Shown here piece after piece: positions 22,711 through 34,155 of a stretch of DNA of 64,000 nt; the first letter of the stretch is position 1, and each line of letters starts with the position of its first letter. A program made the position numbers and the translations under genes. The notes beneath the pieces are model-generated. The model was given only the letters and a program-made list of their open reading frames with translations. It did no database searches and was not told the DNA's origin. Source of the DNA: Odiellus spinosus (Eukaryota; Arthropoda; Arachnida; Opiliones; Phalangiidae); NCBI GenBank assembly GCA_963920705.1, contig OY987234.1:22153794-22217793 (forward strand). The letters are read 5' to 3'.

Positions 22711-22857
22711 ATGCCGCGAATAGATCCGTTTGAAGTTGAACCAGTGTACACGGAAGAAGAACTTTTAATTAGAGATAGACTACAGGAAGAGCGGAATAAT
22801 AATGACGGTATCGAAAATTTAATTGACATAGACCAGATGAAAGAAAATTGCACCTGA
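22711..22857 (+). CDS. Small acidic open frame opposite the THAP exon, 48 codons, unknown
   Basis: The ATG at 22711 opens MPRIDPFEVEPVYTEEELL and continues as a charged Arg/Glu/Asn-rich peptide to TGA at 22855. The composition (EEELLIRDRLQEER) looks like real protein rather than random AT-rich sequence. It starts in a locally GC-richer stretch and ends within four bases of the THAP exon donor on the other strand. The EPxYTEEEL motif reminds me of the N-terminal part of proteins annotated as P2X7-like in many invertebrates, but that is a memory-based hint only. It may be a captured host exon or part of the transposon's second gene. Confidence 0.35.
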   Translation: MPRIDPFEVEPVYTEEELLIRDRLQEERNNNDGIENLIDIDQMKENCT

Positions 22858-23045
22858 CAAACTCTGTAATCCAACTTCTTCGTAGGCAAAGGCTTAGTAT
22901 AATACGCGGCTTTCACTGTTTCTTTAGCATATTTTAGCCATTTTGACGCGAGTTCGGGGTACTTTAAATGATCAGGAACCGTATAAAAACTTAGTCCAAA
23001 CCGAGAACTAAAATTTTTGCATTCTTTTATAATACAACTTGGCAT
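22854..23045 (-). CDS. THAP zinc-finger domain exon, truncated transposase gene
   Basis: The ATG at 23045 opens MPSCIIKECKNF, the THAP N-terminus with a C-x4-C pair. FGLSFYTVPDH, SKWLKYA and DYRVCQ follow in the usual THAP order: the aromatic-proline motif, the invariant tryptophan, then the third cysteine. The frame then meets a clean donor, CAG|GTGCAA, just where the C-x2-H motif should be completed, so the zinc-binding histidine must come from a following exon. I could not find that exon inside the element. THAP domains bind the ends of Kolobok and P-type transposons. What remains cannot be a working transposase, but a domesticated or short DNA-binding product is conceivable. Confidence 0.72.
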
Positions 23046-23357
23046 TTTGAACTTTCTTTAAAACAACACCGATTAAAAAACGAAGGATTCTAGACTTTAC
23101 TGTCTCAGACTCTCTCCCCTCGGAGTCTCATTTCATTGGTTTATAAGTTATTTCTATTGGCCTATCAGATTGCTAGCCTGGCCAAGCACGACAGAGAAGT
23201 TTAGAATTAGGGGCAAAAGGGCCACGTCAATACTAAATTTATTTTTAACTATAAAATTATTATTATTATTAAAAATTAATTTTGAGTTATAAATTTCTGT
23301 TGCCAAGAGTGCTATTGACCCTTAGAGGCAAAAAAACTTTATGGGTGAACCATTCCT

Positions 23358-23707
23358 TTAAGAGGTTCACCGCGACAAAGAAATAATAATAAGAATATGG
23401 AATGAAACTCACTGTCCATCAGTTAATTCCCTCCGTACTATCGTAAGGGTAATGCGGTTGACCCATGACCTATGTCGAACTGTACCCACAGTTTTGGGGG
23501 TTGCGTGACGATACTCCTTCAATCCTTTCGTCTAATTAGCTATTTGAAGTAAAAAATATAAACATGAATAAAATTAAAAATCATAATAAATGATAATTAT
23601 AACGAATCTGCTGATATTTTAGTGTTAATTATGCCAACACAGAGTATATCTAATTTGGGAGAATATTTAATCTATTATTAAATTTTAGTTTAATTATAAA
23701 AATTAAA
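23358..23707. other. Non-coding spacer
   Basis: Nothing was recognised between the right TTAA of the THAP element and the AT-rich array. Confidence 0.5.
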
Positions 23708-24060
23708 TTTTGTTATTATATTATTTTGATTTTTATTTTGTTATTTTATTATTTTTGCTATATTATTTTTTATATTATTTTGAATATTATTTTTTATATT
23801 ATTTTTAATATTATTTTTAATATTATTTTTTATATTATTTTTTATATTATTTTTTATATTATTTTTTATATTATTTTTAATATTATTTTTTATATTATTT
23901 TTAATATTATTTTTTATATTATTTTTAATATTTTTTTACATTATTTTTTATTTTATTTTTAATATTATTTTTTTTATTATTTTTTATATTATTTTTTATA
24001 TTATTTTTTATATTATTTTTTATATTATTTTGTTATATTATTTTTAATTATATTATTTAA
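23708..24060. repeat. AT-only tandem array (TATTATTTTTTA-type)
   Basis: About 350 bases are almost wholly A and T, built of irregular 13-14-base units such as TATTATTTTTAA and TATTATTTTTTA. A plus-strand open frame across it (IIFYIIFNIIFY repeats) simply reflects the repeat. Confidence 0.95.
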
Positions 24061-26974
24061 TTAAAATTTTATTTCTTTAGATTTAATTTTTAACGAAAAA
24101 TCCTTGCTGGTGAATTTAAAAAGAAAGTTTTTTTTAATAAATCAAGATTGAACAGTTTTAGAAGAGAGCGGCGCGGGCATCTAGGCCATCATTATAAGAT
24201 GTAAATTAAGGCGTTTTAACTTCTTATTAATCTAGTAGCAATTCCAATTCAATTAGAACTCGTACACTATAATGTAGGGTTTATAGAAAATGACGGCAAA
24301 CGAGTATTTTCACAAACGTTTTTCACCCCCAACAAAACGAGATAATTCTTCGAAAACCGGCCGCTAAAACCTAGTAGCAAAGCGTGATTTCCCTCTCCAT
24401 AGTCGTTTCAAAACCTCTCCAGACCAAACACAACCGAACAAAGTGTAAATAATGTCTTAAAGTAAATCCCAAATTATTTTTCTAGAGGGTCCTATATTGA
24501 AGGTATATATTTTCGAACTAAGAGAGGCGGGCGAGCGAAGAGTCCGAAAATGGGAAGAGAACCAAGATGGTCAAAGCCAAATTAAAACTTTACACTAATA
24601 TCGCTCGAAGGAAAATAAACGTCACGGGCGTTCGAGCCAATGAACGGAGCTTATTCCGCTAGTGGCTAATGTCCGCGGTACCTTCTCAAGTACCATAGCG
24701 CAGCTCCAATAATATCCACAGTATTCGTGACAGTAATATCTTTCCCGGACCGATTTGTTGGGTGAGGTAAAAATAAAAGTATGGATGGGGCTTCGCGGGC
24801 AAAACGCGTTTTGTACAGGTGTGGAGTGCACCCCAATCATTACCTCCGTAGCGGAACGGTTCTACTTATTCCCTTTTGATATTCGCCGACCGCTTATTAC
24901 GGCCGCTGTAGTTTTCAGACGAGATCGCGTTGGACAACCCTCCTTCGACCCCGAAGAATCGCTTCCATGCCCTAAGACTTTTAGTTACGTTATCAGAAGA
25001 CGATTACTCTAGAAGTCTTTTACATCTCCGCGAGATTAAAACAACTAACGCTGAGATTGTCGCCAATTGAACTCGGGGAATGCGCGTGTTTGACGTTAGG
25101 CTTAGCGCTTCAGGTAAAAATCCCCTTTAAATATAATCAAACCTTGTTTGGAACACGAGACAAACTTCGCAAAATTCACTTCTGTTAATACAATGGGTAA
25201 AAAATTATGGCAAAATCCTGAAATATAATTTGGCAACTCCGTTTGGGAACATCGTTATATCAACAGGGTCGAGCTTCTTATTAAAACAAAGAGATATAGA
25301 AAATAGTTTTATAACTCTACGTAACACGTTACACGAATCAGGATTCTAGATATTAAGCGAGAAATTGTAGGGGGGGGGGGAAGAGTATAATTTAGGTGGA
25401 GGCCGGAGTATTATGATTATTTTTTCGGCTGAAAGTGCCGACGCTAATGGGCCAAGTCGACACGACGGCAGGAACGCCGTTGCATGCACTCCCTTATTAT
25501 ATTATTGTTTCAGATAGTTCTCTCGCCGCGTAGCCTACGTTTTGTTTAATGATTTCGCCACACAACCGAAAGAAATAAAATTACAAGTGATGGTGAAATG
25601 AGTATTTTTTGGTTACTACTAAATTATTCCGAAATTATGAATACATTAATTAAGTCCAACACTTTTTGTCAAAATTGGGACAGAAACCAACTTTTTCCCT
25701 TTCTAAATTTACAAGGGTCAATCTGAAGGCGTGTTATCTACCCTTTAAATATTTAACGTTTCGTTATTTTGACCGAATAGTTAAAAAGCGCGGAAGTATA
25801 TTTCGTAATAGCTAGAACTATCTCTACTGGTTTCATTTGCAGCTGCATTGGTTCTCGAATAATTAGTGTCACGTGCTTCTTGAATAGTTAGTGTCACGTG
25901 ATTCTTGTATAGTTTGAAAGCCACATGGTCCTGGAAACGTTTTGTTAGTTCCTACTTTCACCGTTAGAGTGAGCTTATGCACCCCACGTTTTGATATTAA
26001 TCTTTATATCAAGTAAAATACGTGTCCATTGTTTACTAGATTGGGAATACGAGATTTTCGTGTCAACGTTCCTTTAAAACTTCATTAAAATAATAATGTT
26101 TTCCGTCAGCGATGGGCGTTTACTTTAATGATTATTTTTACACCTTTGAGACGTTCGTAAAAACAAATGAAAGACGAAAGGAGCCCGAGAAACATTTAAA
26201 AAAAAAAGCAGTCGCCGCTTAAAACGATCATTAAGACCCACGCTTAAAGCCGCGAGTATTTGCATTTTCAATCTGTAATTTATTCGAAGAAATTACCGTA
26301 TTTATTTCTTCGGTGACATTCATTTTCTTATCCACTCGATAATTAATACCACGACGGTGCAAAAAACGGGCTTTCTAGAAAAACCCCGGTCATCATCCCT
26401 AACAATTTGGATTATTAATCATTTTCACGAATAATATTGGATCGTAACCTCGAAGTCGCGTTCGTATTAGGCAGCTTTTAAATCGATTTAAACCGTTTCG
26501 AAACTGCTTCGGGAACCAGTTTCGTACAGATTCGGCTGGTTTCAACAACCGATAGATGAAGCTACGATAAATCGATTTATCGTAAAGCGTGAGGTTTAAA
26601 ATAATTCCTGGCGATTTGAATCGATCGGTTTGATTTGACCGTTTCAAATCGATTAAGAGATGCTAGTGTGATCGTAGCTACTGTAAATAAATGGATTTTT
26701 AATTTCAACGTCATCGTATATATAAAAGTCGAAGGCGAACCATTAAGAAACCATAAATTTTTAAGCGTAAATTTATAGAATTTTCAAAATTATTTGTTTT
26801 TATAATAAGCGTAACGCGTAATAAGTAATTTGCAATATTTTGTTTGAAATCAAGCGTGTAATGTAACATACAGCGCCACCGTGAAGAAATAAATTAACGA
26901 ATTTTAACCTCCAAATAGAACTTTAAAGGGAAACTACCTGTTGAAGCAAAAATTATTTTTAGGCTTAGTTTAAA
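24061..26974. other. Non-coding region, GC-richer between about 24600 and 25000
   Basis: Open frames on both strands at 24622-25012 come from locally higher GC; none has family-like content or a convincing start. Other details are a G run at 25370-25380, a diverged direct repeat of AATTAGTGTCACGTG about 30 bases apart at 25859-25915, and repeated AATCGAT words at 26480-26650. No gene was recognised. Confidence 0.45.
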
Positions 26975-27255
26975 CAAGGAGGATCAGAGAAGGAGAGGAA
27001 ATGTGGGGACGGCGCGGTTCCTACTGCGTCGGCCTAAACTCCCACTCTGGGAGAACGGGGGTAGAGACGTTTCGTGGTAAATTGTTGTCATGTGGGGAAA
27101 ACGGATCCTTTATGAGACGCGCTAGCTAGCGACCACGTGACAACAGTTTACCTCGAGAATTTCCTATCCCCCCTTTCCACCCGAGTGGGAGGTTGGCTCT
27201 TCTCTCTCTAACTCAACGCAGCCCCACATTTCCTCTCCTTCTCTGATCCTCCTTG
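26975..27255. mobile_element. Family A MITE, copy A1 (281 bp)
   Basis: The ends CAAGGAGGATCAGAGAAGG and CCTTCTCTGATCCTCCTTG are perfect inverted repeats that continue to about 35 bp. A 7-bp target duplication GTTTAAA flanks it (26968-26974 and 27256-27262). It has no coding capacity. The interior contains inverted segments around CCACGTGACAACAGTTTACC and GGTAAATTGTTGTCATGTGG, giving further self-complementarity. Confidence 0.95.
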
Positions 27256-27339
27256 GTTTAAATAATGAAGTTGGATTTAAGGTTTGAATTACAGCGTAGG
27301 GTAAATTCGGGCCAATCGTATCAAGGTTAGCTTAACAGG

Positions 27340-27500
27340 ACTTTCCTAAGTCACGTGACTGTATGGAATCCGGGCTTGATATCCAGAGTGCGGCCATTTT
27401 TAAGTTCTACTTCTGTATCCATCTAATGGGTAGAAATTAAAATGGCGGCTCCTTGGAAATCAAGACCGGATGCCAAATAGTCACGTGGCTCGGAAGATAC
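27340..27500. repeat. Fold-back with GTCACGTGRC arms
   Basis: AAGTCACGTGACTGTATGG, AATCCGGGCTTGAT and GCGGCCATTTT on the left are mirrored by AAAATGGCGGC, ATCAAGACCGGAT and CCAAATAGTCACGTGGC on the right. The arms pair imperfectly over most of the roughly 160 bp. It is probably an old MITE. Confidence 0.7.
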
Positions 27501-29045
27501 CCGCGATTTTACGTCACAATAGAATCTAAAAGGTATTTGAGATGAGGTCAGTTTTAAATATTTTTGAAATTCCTAACCTTTGTTTTTAAAAGTTAATTTT
27601 TGCGGAATTTTCAAATAAATTAATAACGAAAAATGTGATTTTCACGAGGCCCTTCCTTGAAACGTCACAAATAATAATAATAAAACATTACTGATAAAAA
27701 AGGCGAGTTCAGCGAATCGAAAAGAGCTCTAATTGGTGGAAATTGAAACGAAAACAAGAAAAAAATCATATAAAAGAAATTTCTGCTTTTTTTTTATATA
27801 TATGATACCTCCCCGAATGGTTGGTTACATAAGACCGACTTCAAATAAAAACAGACAAAAGGGCCCCGCGGTAAATCGAACTGAGCCGAGTGGAATATTT
27901 AAGGGGTAATGAAATAGTATGTTAAAATGCTAGACAGTTAAATAAATATTATTTATCGTACAATTCATATAGAAACTCCATTTTGATATAAAAATTATTT
28001 AACGATATGTTTTTGTTTTACTGAAACTTTTGGCACGTGTTTTGGTTTTCCTGACCTTTTTGGCACGAAGTTTTATTTGATTGACCTTTGGCATATGATA
28101 TATTTGTTTTCGTAAATCTTAGGCATGTGTTTTCGTTTCCCTGACATTTTAAAAGGGTTATATTTTTGTTTCTCTGACCTTTTAGGCATGCTCTTACATT
28201 TGTCTGACGTTTTGGGCGCGCGTTTTCATTTCCCTGACCTTTTGGGCGTACGTGTCCATTTCCCTTGACTCTTTGCGTGACCTTATCTACATTTATTTTA
28301 AATTCCCTAATTATTTATGACCTTTTAGAATATATTTTAATATTTTAATTTCCAAGATTTTTCCCAAATTCTTTGTAATATTTTTATTTCCCGGATTTTC
28401 GTTCCTAAGACAGGTTGGGTGCAAAGCTACAAAGGTACCGTACCCTTTTAGATTCTAATAAATGAAGGTAGAACGCGTTTCACTACGACTTTGAAAAGAG
28501 AGAAGAGAAGAAATGGGATTGAATTTTCATAGAATTTAAAAAACGGTTGGGGGTTTATAACGAACTAAATCGAAAGGACACGCTCGGCAAAACGAAAAAA
28601 AAAAAATTATTCCAAGTTACATAGTCTCAATGTAATCAGTGCCAAATCGAATAGGAGGTTTACCCCTGCAGAGTATAACGGAGAAAAAATAAATAATGCG
28701 ATTCGTTAGAGTATAATATTAATAATAATGCCAACAATTACGTTGGAATTCGTCTTTGATTAGGGAATAGAAAAATTCTAGAACTAATATTATGACAGCT
28801 TGGGGATAAATTTTATCCATCAAGGTCGGACATTGTACATTATCCCCCCATTTCAAGTCAATGGAAAATCGGGCTCTGTCATTTAACACGGGGCGAATCT
28901 AATCGTATAGTTCCCTTGCCATGAATTTATTTAATAAAATTATATCAGTTAAGCGCCGATTTAAGCAATATTAACCTTCATTCCTTAAGACTCTCGTAAT
29001 TATTAATCTTATATTTAACAAAAAATAAATAAATTATAGCTTTAA
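27501..29045. other. Non-coding region with a CTGACCTTTTGGCA-type repeat
   Basis: Between about 28015 and 28300, words like CCTGACCTTTTGGGCGTACG and TTTTGGCACGTGTTTT recur every 40-45 bases with heavy divergence, related to the CCCTGAC arrays. No gene was seen in the remainder. Confidence 0.55.
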
Positions 29046-29479
29046 AGGGAGAATGCAACCTAACAACAAGTGATTTTTTATCGATTCCTTATTGTTTAAA
29101 TAGGCCTAATCCACTATTTAAAAAATTTACAAACAAATATTAAACTAGAAATAAATTTAAAACTTACCCTGAAAATAGGCTTAGTGGGATTCATGGAGGT
29201 CCTGTTTTCCTCGCGTGTAAGGTCTAGGGACCAATCGCGCGCGACGTAAGTCTCGTGGAGATCTCGCGCGAACGACGGGCCTTCGCTCATTGGTCGCTAG
29301 ACCTTACACGGACGCGATTCAGGATCTCCAGGAATCCCGCTAAGCCTATTATCAGGGTAAGTTTTAAATTTATTTCTAGTTTAATATTTGTATTGTAAAC
29401 TTTTTATCGATGGATTAGGCCTATTTAAACGATAAGGAATCGATAAAAAATCACTTGTAATTAGGTTGCATTCTCCCTT
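29046..29479. mobile_element. Family C palindromic TTAA element, copy C1 (434 bp)
   Basis: TTAA at 29042-29045 and 29480-29483 flanks AGGGAGAATGCAACCTAA and its inverted partner. The two halves are near-complete reverse complements of each other over about 200 bp each, passing TGATTTTTTATCGATTCCTT, TTAAATAGGCCTAATCCA, ACTTACCCTGAAAATAGGCT and a GC-rich core with GATCTCGCGCGAACGA. There is no open frame of note. TTAA target sites and AGG-type ends fit Kolobok-mobilised MITEs. Confidence 0.9.
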
Positions 29480-30528
29480 TAAAGAAAGTTTCACTCAGAC
29501 ATTTTCGCGCTAAAAAGCAAAAACGACCAAAAAATAAATAAATAAATGACGTGTGAAAAAAGAATTTCAAGCTAAAGCTCTTTTTCAGCGGTGGCAAATG
29601 TCTAGTTGAAGTTTAGGAAGGGCCGAGGGGTCAGACACTCTTGAACGCGCTGTACATCCGAGTTCAGCTTTAACAGCGCATTGAGTTGGAACTCTTATGA
29701 ACTCTGAGTTCAGCTTCGATAGTGCAAAGAGATCCAAAATTTTGTACACCCGAGTTCACGAGTGTCTGCCCCCTCGGGAAGGGCTTCCAAAATAATAAGC
29801 GCCTCGATTTTTTAAACCGGCAGAACTTAATTCTCCCTTTAAAGAGAAGGTGAAGTATAAAATGAAGTAATTTTTTTATTTATTCCTTTCGATCTCTAGC
29901 AATTATAATACTTTTTGATATCGCAAAAATGTAATTTTCAGACATAATCTAATTTGCATAACGCAAGATCAACCGGGCGTAAAGATGGTCAGAATACTAC
30001 AGTAACGACTTGTTTTTTTCGCGTACGCACCGTTGGCGTTGGACAGAGGCCAGTTTTTTCGTAACTTAGGCAAATACTTGTAAATTATATTACATATAGA
30101 GAATAAAAAAATATGTATTTGCATATTGGTAAACAAGTTGAAAAGAGAAATTTATATTTCTTTTCAAAGGATGCCTTCCTTTTGATTATTTTACTTTTGG
30201 GGGGAGGGGGGAACCGTTGTTTAGTGTAGTGAACGGTTAGTTTGAACTGTCGAAGAGTCATGATAATGGAAATCATATAGAATAGAAAACCAAGGAGGAA
30301 TAATAAAGAGAGGCGAATCGAGCGAAATTTGGTTTGTCCAAAATATTAAGAAACAGATGATACTACCCGAGTCAAATTACTTTTAATTACACACCCACAG
30401 ACAGACAGAGATTTACCTATATATCTTAGTAATGCTGGACTATCAGTAGCCTGTATCAAGTATTAAATTTCTAACCAAGATGTTAAAGAGAGTGATTTTT
30501 TATCGAATCCTTATTGTTTAAATAGGAC
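29480..30528. other. Non-coding region
   Basis: A related end, TTCTCCCTTTAAAG, occurs at about 29830, and a family C fragment (GTGATTTTTTATCGAATCC to AAATAGGAC) at 30487-30528 is interrupted by the family B insertion. Direct and inverted copies of CCGAGTTCA occur near 29660-29760. No gene was recognised. Confidence 0.5.
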
Positions 30529-30867
30529 CAGAAGCCGATGAAACCCTCCTTTGAAGTCTATTACTCCCGTGTCTGGTCTACCCCTCTCTGTATGGGTTAG
30601 TTTCAAAAAGCGCGATTCGTACGCCTCCTAACGGTAGATATTTTCGGAGCGGGAGTTCGTCGAGCGAATATCTCTAGCAGCCTCGGAGGTCGTCAAAAAA
30701 AACGTCGTCGTTTGTGGAGAGAGAGAATTTCCAATTTTCCGTAGACAGGGGGGTATGAAGTAGGACCCCTCCGATCTCGTAAAATTGGGAATTTTACCCA
30801 TACAGAGAGGAGCGCTATATCGAACATTAGAGTAGTAGACTTCAAAGGAGGGTTTCATCGGCTTCTG
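30529..30867. mobile_element. Family B MITE, copy B1 (339 bp)
   Basis: The ends CAGAAGCCGATGAAACCCTC and its exact inverse flank the element, with inverted similarity continuing through TTTGAAGTCTA. A 7-bp duplication ATAGGAC lies at 30522-30528 and 30868-30874. It is inserted into a family C fragment. Open frames run across parts of all copies, but none is conserved as a plausible protein. Confidence 0.95.
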
Positions 30868-31837
30868 ATAGGACTGGTAAAAATCTGTTGGCAAAATATT
30901 TAAAAGTCTTCCTGTGACTATAACTCTCCAGGGATAAATCCTCCTAGTTGTATACTACGTGTGTACGAGTAAAACATGAAAAAAATACAATATCCATAAA
31001 GAAAGCCACTTAAAGCCGGGGTGTAGAGGGAGGGGGACCACAGACCGAATCGTCCGGACGATTCCCTATTTACAAAGCGAAACCTTTTTATATAATAATT
31101 CAACTAATGGTTTTCGGAGGTTTCTGTAGAACAGGGTTTCCTCGCGCGTAGTGGGCGGGCACTCGCCCCCCCCCCAGAACCCACCCCTATTTTACTAACT
31201 CTATGGCTCCTTCTCCCGAGCTAAGCCCTATAAGCTTAAAAGCCCTCTTCTTCGCGGCATATCGTGTCCAAAGTCCATCAAAATCGCGGGGCTCCGCTTT
31301 GTATAATGAGATTTGGTAGCCAAAGCGATTTGGTCACGATTTGGATTCGACTTTTTAAACAGATACTACGTAGAATCTAATACAGTAAAAATGACAGTGC
31401 GCGGGTCAAAAAAATAGTTTGTTTCAAGGAGAGGGACCTTACACGACAAAAGACAATGTTATTAGAGTTTAACAAGCCGTATAGGAATTTCAGAATTAAC
31501 ATCTAATTCCCTACTTAAGATGGATACGTCATTTGTAGAATTATTGTTCAATAAGACGCCAAAAAAGGTTGAAATTTACATTAAGTTATAAGCAAAAATA
31601 AATACAATAATATAAAGTCTAGGGTATAGTTCTTGAGAAAATAACAAATCGCGTACAAATTGAAACAGACATTATTTCAAATCCTTATTATTGAGTTAAC
31701 TCACGTTAACAATTCATTTCAGTTCCCAATTACACGGTCGACTCAAAACTATAGCGTGTGTGTGAACAAAGGCTTAACTTTAAAAACAAACGATGTATCA
31801 TAAAATAAACGTTATGATATTTTAAATATTATTTCTA
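30868..31837. other. Non-coding region
   Basis: It contains a C run at 31168-31177. No gene, RNA or structured repeat was recognised. Confidence 0.5.
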
Positions 31838-32186
31838 CAGGGTTGCCACAGTTTTTTCTGATTTAAATTCCCAGACTTTTCAAGGTTTTTCCCTGACCTT
31901 TTTCAACGATTTTCCCTGACCGTTTCGGCTAATACTACCCAATTTTAACCTTATATTGTTTTATATAATCGCGTTCGCCAAACTTTGTTGCAGGCGTATC
32001 TTTGTTCTAATCTATATATAACTTATACGGTCAGCTGAGAATCTTTTCCGCGGATAATGATCGCAATTTCCTGGCTTCTCGAAAGATCTTTAAATTCCCT
32101 GACTTTTTTAAAATATCTTAAAATTCCCTGACTTTTTTGGTTCATTTTAAAATTCCCTGACTTTTCCCTGACCTGTGGCAACTCTG
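31838..32186. repeat. CAGGGTTGCCACAG-ended element, copy D1
   Basis: The left end CAGGGTTGCCACAG and the right end CTGTGGCAACTCTG form short inverted termini. The interior has several CCCTGACTTTTC words plus a unique core (CGGTCAGCTGAGAATCTTTT and CCGCGGATAATGATCGCAAT) shared almost exactly with 55830-56164. CAGGG-type termini would suit hAT elements, but I found no clean 8-bp duplication. Confidence 0.75.
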
Positions 32187-32845
32187 TGTTGTAGTCTTTC
32201 CCTGGCTGCACTTGATTTAACACTATATCGTGGTGATGACGTAATAACATTGTTTGTAGATTGATATCACGAAATCATAGATCAGGGTAGAGGCCTATAA
32301 CCTTCTATAAATTGCGTATTGTACAATGTATTAATATATATATAAAAATATATGTGTGTGTGGAAAGGTAATGTTACGTCTTCGGTCAGGGAAAATACGA
32401 TTGTTGTATATATTTTTATAGTCATTCCCGAGGGAGGAAGGGGACGAGCTAATGGTCAAATTTGATTCTATCTCCTTATATACCTTTCTCAAATCATACT
32501 TAGATTTCAATAGGTTTAAAGCTTACGATACCCTTTTTTCTAACAAATTATCCACGAAGTCGAGAAGAAATCTAGGACTGTCAGCTTAAATTATTAAAAA
32601 AAAAAGGAGGGCGTGGAAATTGACATTGGATTTGTATCGTCGTGTTGAGAAGCCATTTTGACACGATGTTTCTTTAAATCTTTACCATTATTACTGGGTG
32701 ATTGCGCAAGTTTATATATATTTGGTGGTCGTTCTTTGTCCCTTAACGGTTAGTGAGAGGGTGGAGTTGTTTAATTCCCTTCGCGCGGTTATTGGTGATT
32801 AAAATCGTGGGAATTTTTAATCTGATATTCTAATAGTGATTAAAT
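32187..32845. other. Non-coding region
   Basis: It contains a short TATA/TGTG run at 32333-32362. No gene was recognised. Confidence 0.5.
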
Positions 32846-33137
32846 CAAGAAGGATCAGATAAGGAGAGGAAAAGTGGGAACGGCGCGGCTCCTACTGCGT
32901 CGGCCTAAACTCCCACTCTGGGAGAACGGGGGACAGACGGGGGTAGAGATGCTTCGTGGTAAATTGTTGTCACGTGGGTAAAACGAATCCTTTATGAGAC
33001 GCGCTAGCTACCGACCACGTGACAACAGTTTACCTCGAGAGTTTCCTATCCCCCCTTTCCACCCGAGTGGGAGGTTGGCTCTTCTCTCTCTAACTCAACG
33101 CAGCCCCACTTTTCCTCTCCTTGTCTGATCCTTCTTG
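32846..33137. mobile_element. Family A MITE, copy A2 (292 bp)
   Basis: The ends are CAAGAAGGATCAGATAAGG and CCTTGTCTGATCCTTCTTG, with 7-bp duplication ATTAAAT at 32839-32845 and 33138-33144. The GAAGG/CCTTC variant is present at both ends, the same subfamily as A4. The interior matches A1 apart from an extra GGACAGACG segment near 32930. Confidence 0.95.
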
Positions 33138-33304
33138 ATTAAATTAAACTAATGGTTAAATTCTTAATTATTACTTGTAAAAAACCCCAAATTAAAGGCC
33201 TGATTATATTGATTAAAAACAATTAAAAACCATTTTTTCTAATTGAAACGTTTCCAAGGCCTATAGTATATAAAATAAGTTTGACATGGCTCAGATCGTA
33301 ATAC

Positions 33305-33584
33305 CAAGGAGGATCAGAGAAGGAGAGGAAATGTAAGGACGGCGCGGTTCCTACTGCGTCGGCCTAAACTCCCACTCTGGGAGAACGGGGGTAGAGACGT
33401 TTCGTGGTAAAATGTTGTCGCGTGGGTAAAACGAATCCTTTATGAGACGCGCTAGCTCGCGACCACGTGACAACAGTTTACCTCGAGAATTTCCTATCCC
33501 CCTTTCCACCCGAGTGGGAGGTTGGCTCTTCTCTCTCTAACTCAACGCAGCCCCACATTTCCTCTCCTTCTCTGATCCTCCTTG
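33305..33584. mobile_element. Family A MITE, copy A3 (280 bp)
   Basis: The ends CAAGGAGGATCAGAGAAGG and their exact inverse flank the element, with duplication GTAATAC at 33298-33304 and 33585-33591. It belongs to the same subfamily as A1 and lies only about 170 bp from A2 in the same orientation. Confidence 0.95.
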
Positions 33585-34155
33585 GTAATACCGACCGAAA
33601 TAAATCAAGATGTAAAGAAAATGCTAAAATACGAATTTAGATTCGAGATAGAAGAGTAATTAACGAGCGTTAACGTCACGAAATTCAAAAGAAGCGTTTT
33701 AAGGGGATGGGATTGGGTGCGGAGTATTCGAAGGATAGCGTGCAAAAAACGCGATTGCTAATAAGAAAGGTGGAAACAATGCGCGGGGTCAACTCTATTA
33801 AGAAGATCTCCGTGTAAAAAAGAGGCGGTTGTACAACAAAAAGACACTCTTCTACAGATTATAGACGACTTAGACAATAGAGGTTTTCACTCACTATAAA
33901 ATGATTTGAAAATATTAAATATTATATATATTCCGCTTTCTATATTATTATATTCTATATTATTTCATGGCTTCGTGTTCCAAACCTTTACAATATACGT
34001 GTTTGCGCCTAATTTGCAGAATGTTAAACATTTTATTAAATATTTCAGGAATTTATTCAATTAAAAGAAGAAATTTCATTTTTTTATATTATATGAAAAT
34101 GATATTAAATCTGTCAAATTATAAATCTGTCAAATATAAATTAGTTATTGGTTAC
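33585..34155. other. Non-coding region
   Basis: AT-rich, with nothing recognised. The open frame 33967-34218 runs into the 172-bp repeat and has no family-like features. Confidence 0.5.

Larger units (their letters stand above)
22290..23357 (-). mobile_element. Kolobok-type non-autonomous DNA transposon carrying a THAP exon
   Basis: The element is bounded by AGGAATGGT (22290) and ACCATTCCT (to 23357), each directly flanked by TTAA (22286-22289 and 23358-23361). The inverted similarity extends inward imperfectly for about 35 bp to a shared TTTTTGC. TTAA target sites combined with a THAP-domain transposase define the Kolobok superfamily. Inside are a minus-strand THAP first exon (23045-22854) and a plus-strand 48-codon frame (22711-22857). 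At 1,068 bp it is far too short for a complete transposase, so it must be a deletion derivative or a rebuilt non-autonomous copy. Confidence 0.75.

Noticed and set aside
23726..23962. Hydrophobic frame of isoleucine and phenylalanine across the AT array
   Set aside because: It is a direct consequence of AT-only tandem repeats; there is no independent support.
30628..30894. Frames of 60-88 codons in family B copies as a transposase fragment
   Set aside because: Similar-length frames occur on both strands of every copy, as expected for GC-richer 338-bp palindrome-ended DNA; no transposase motif is visible.
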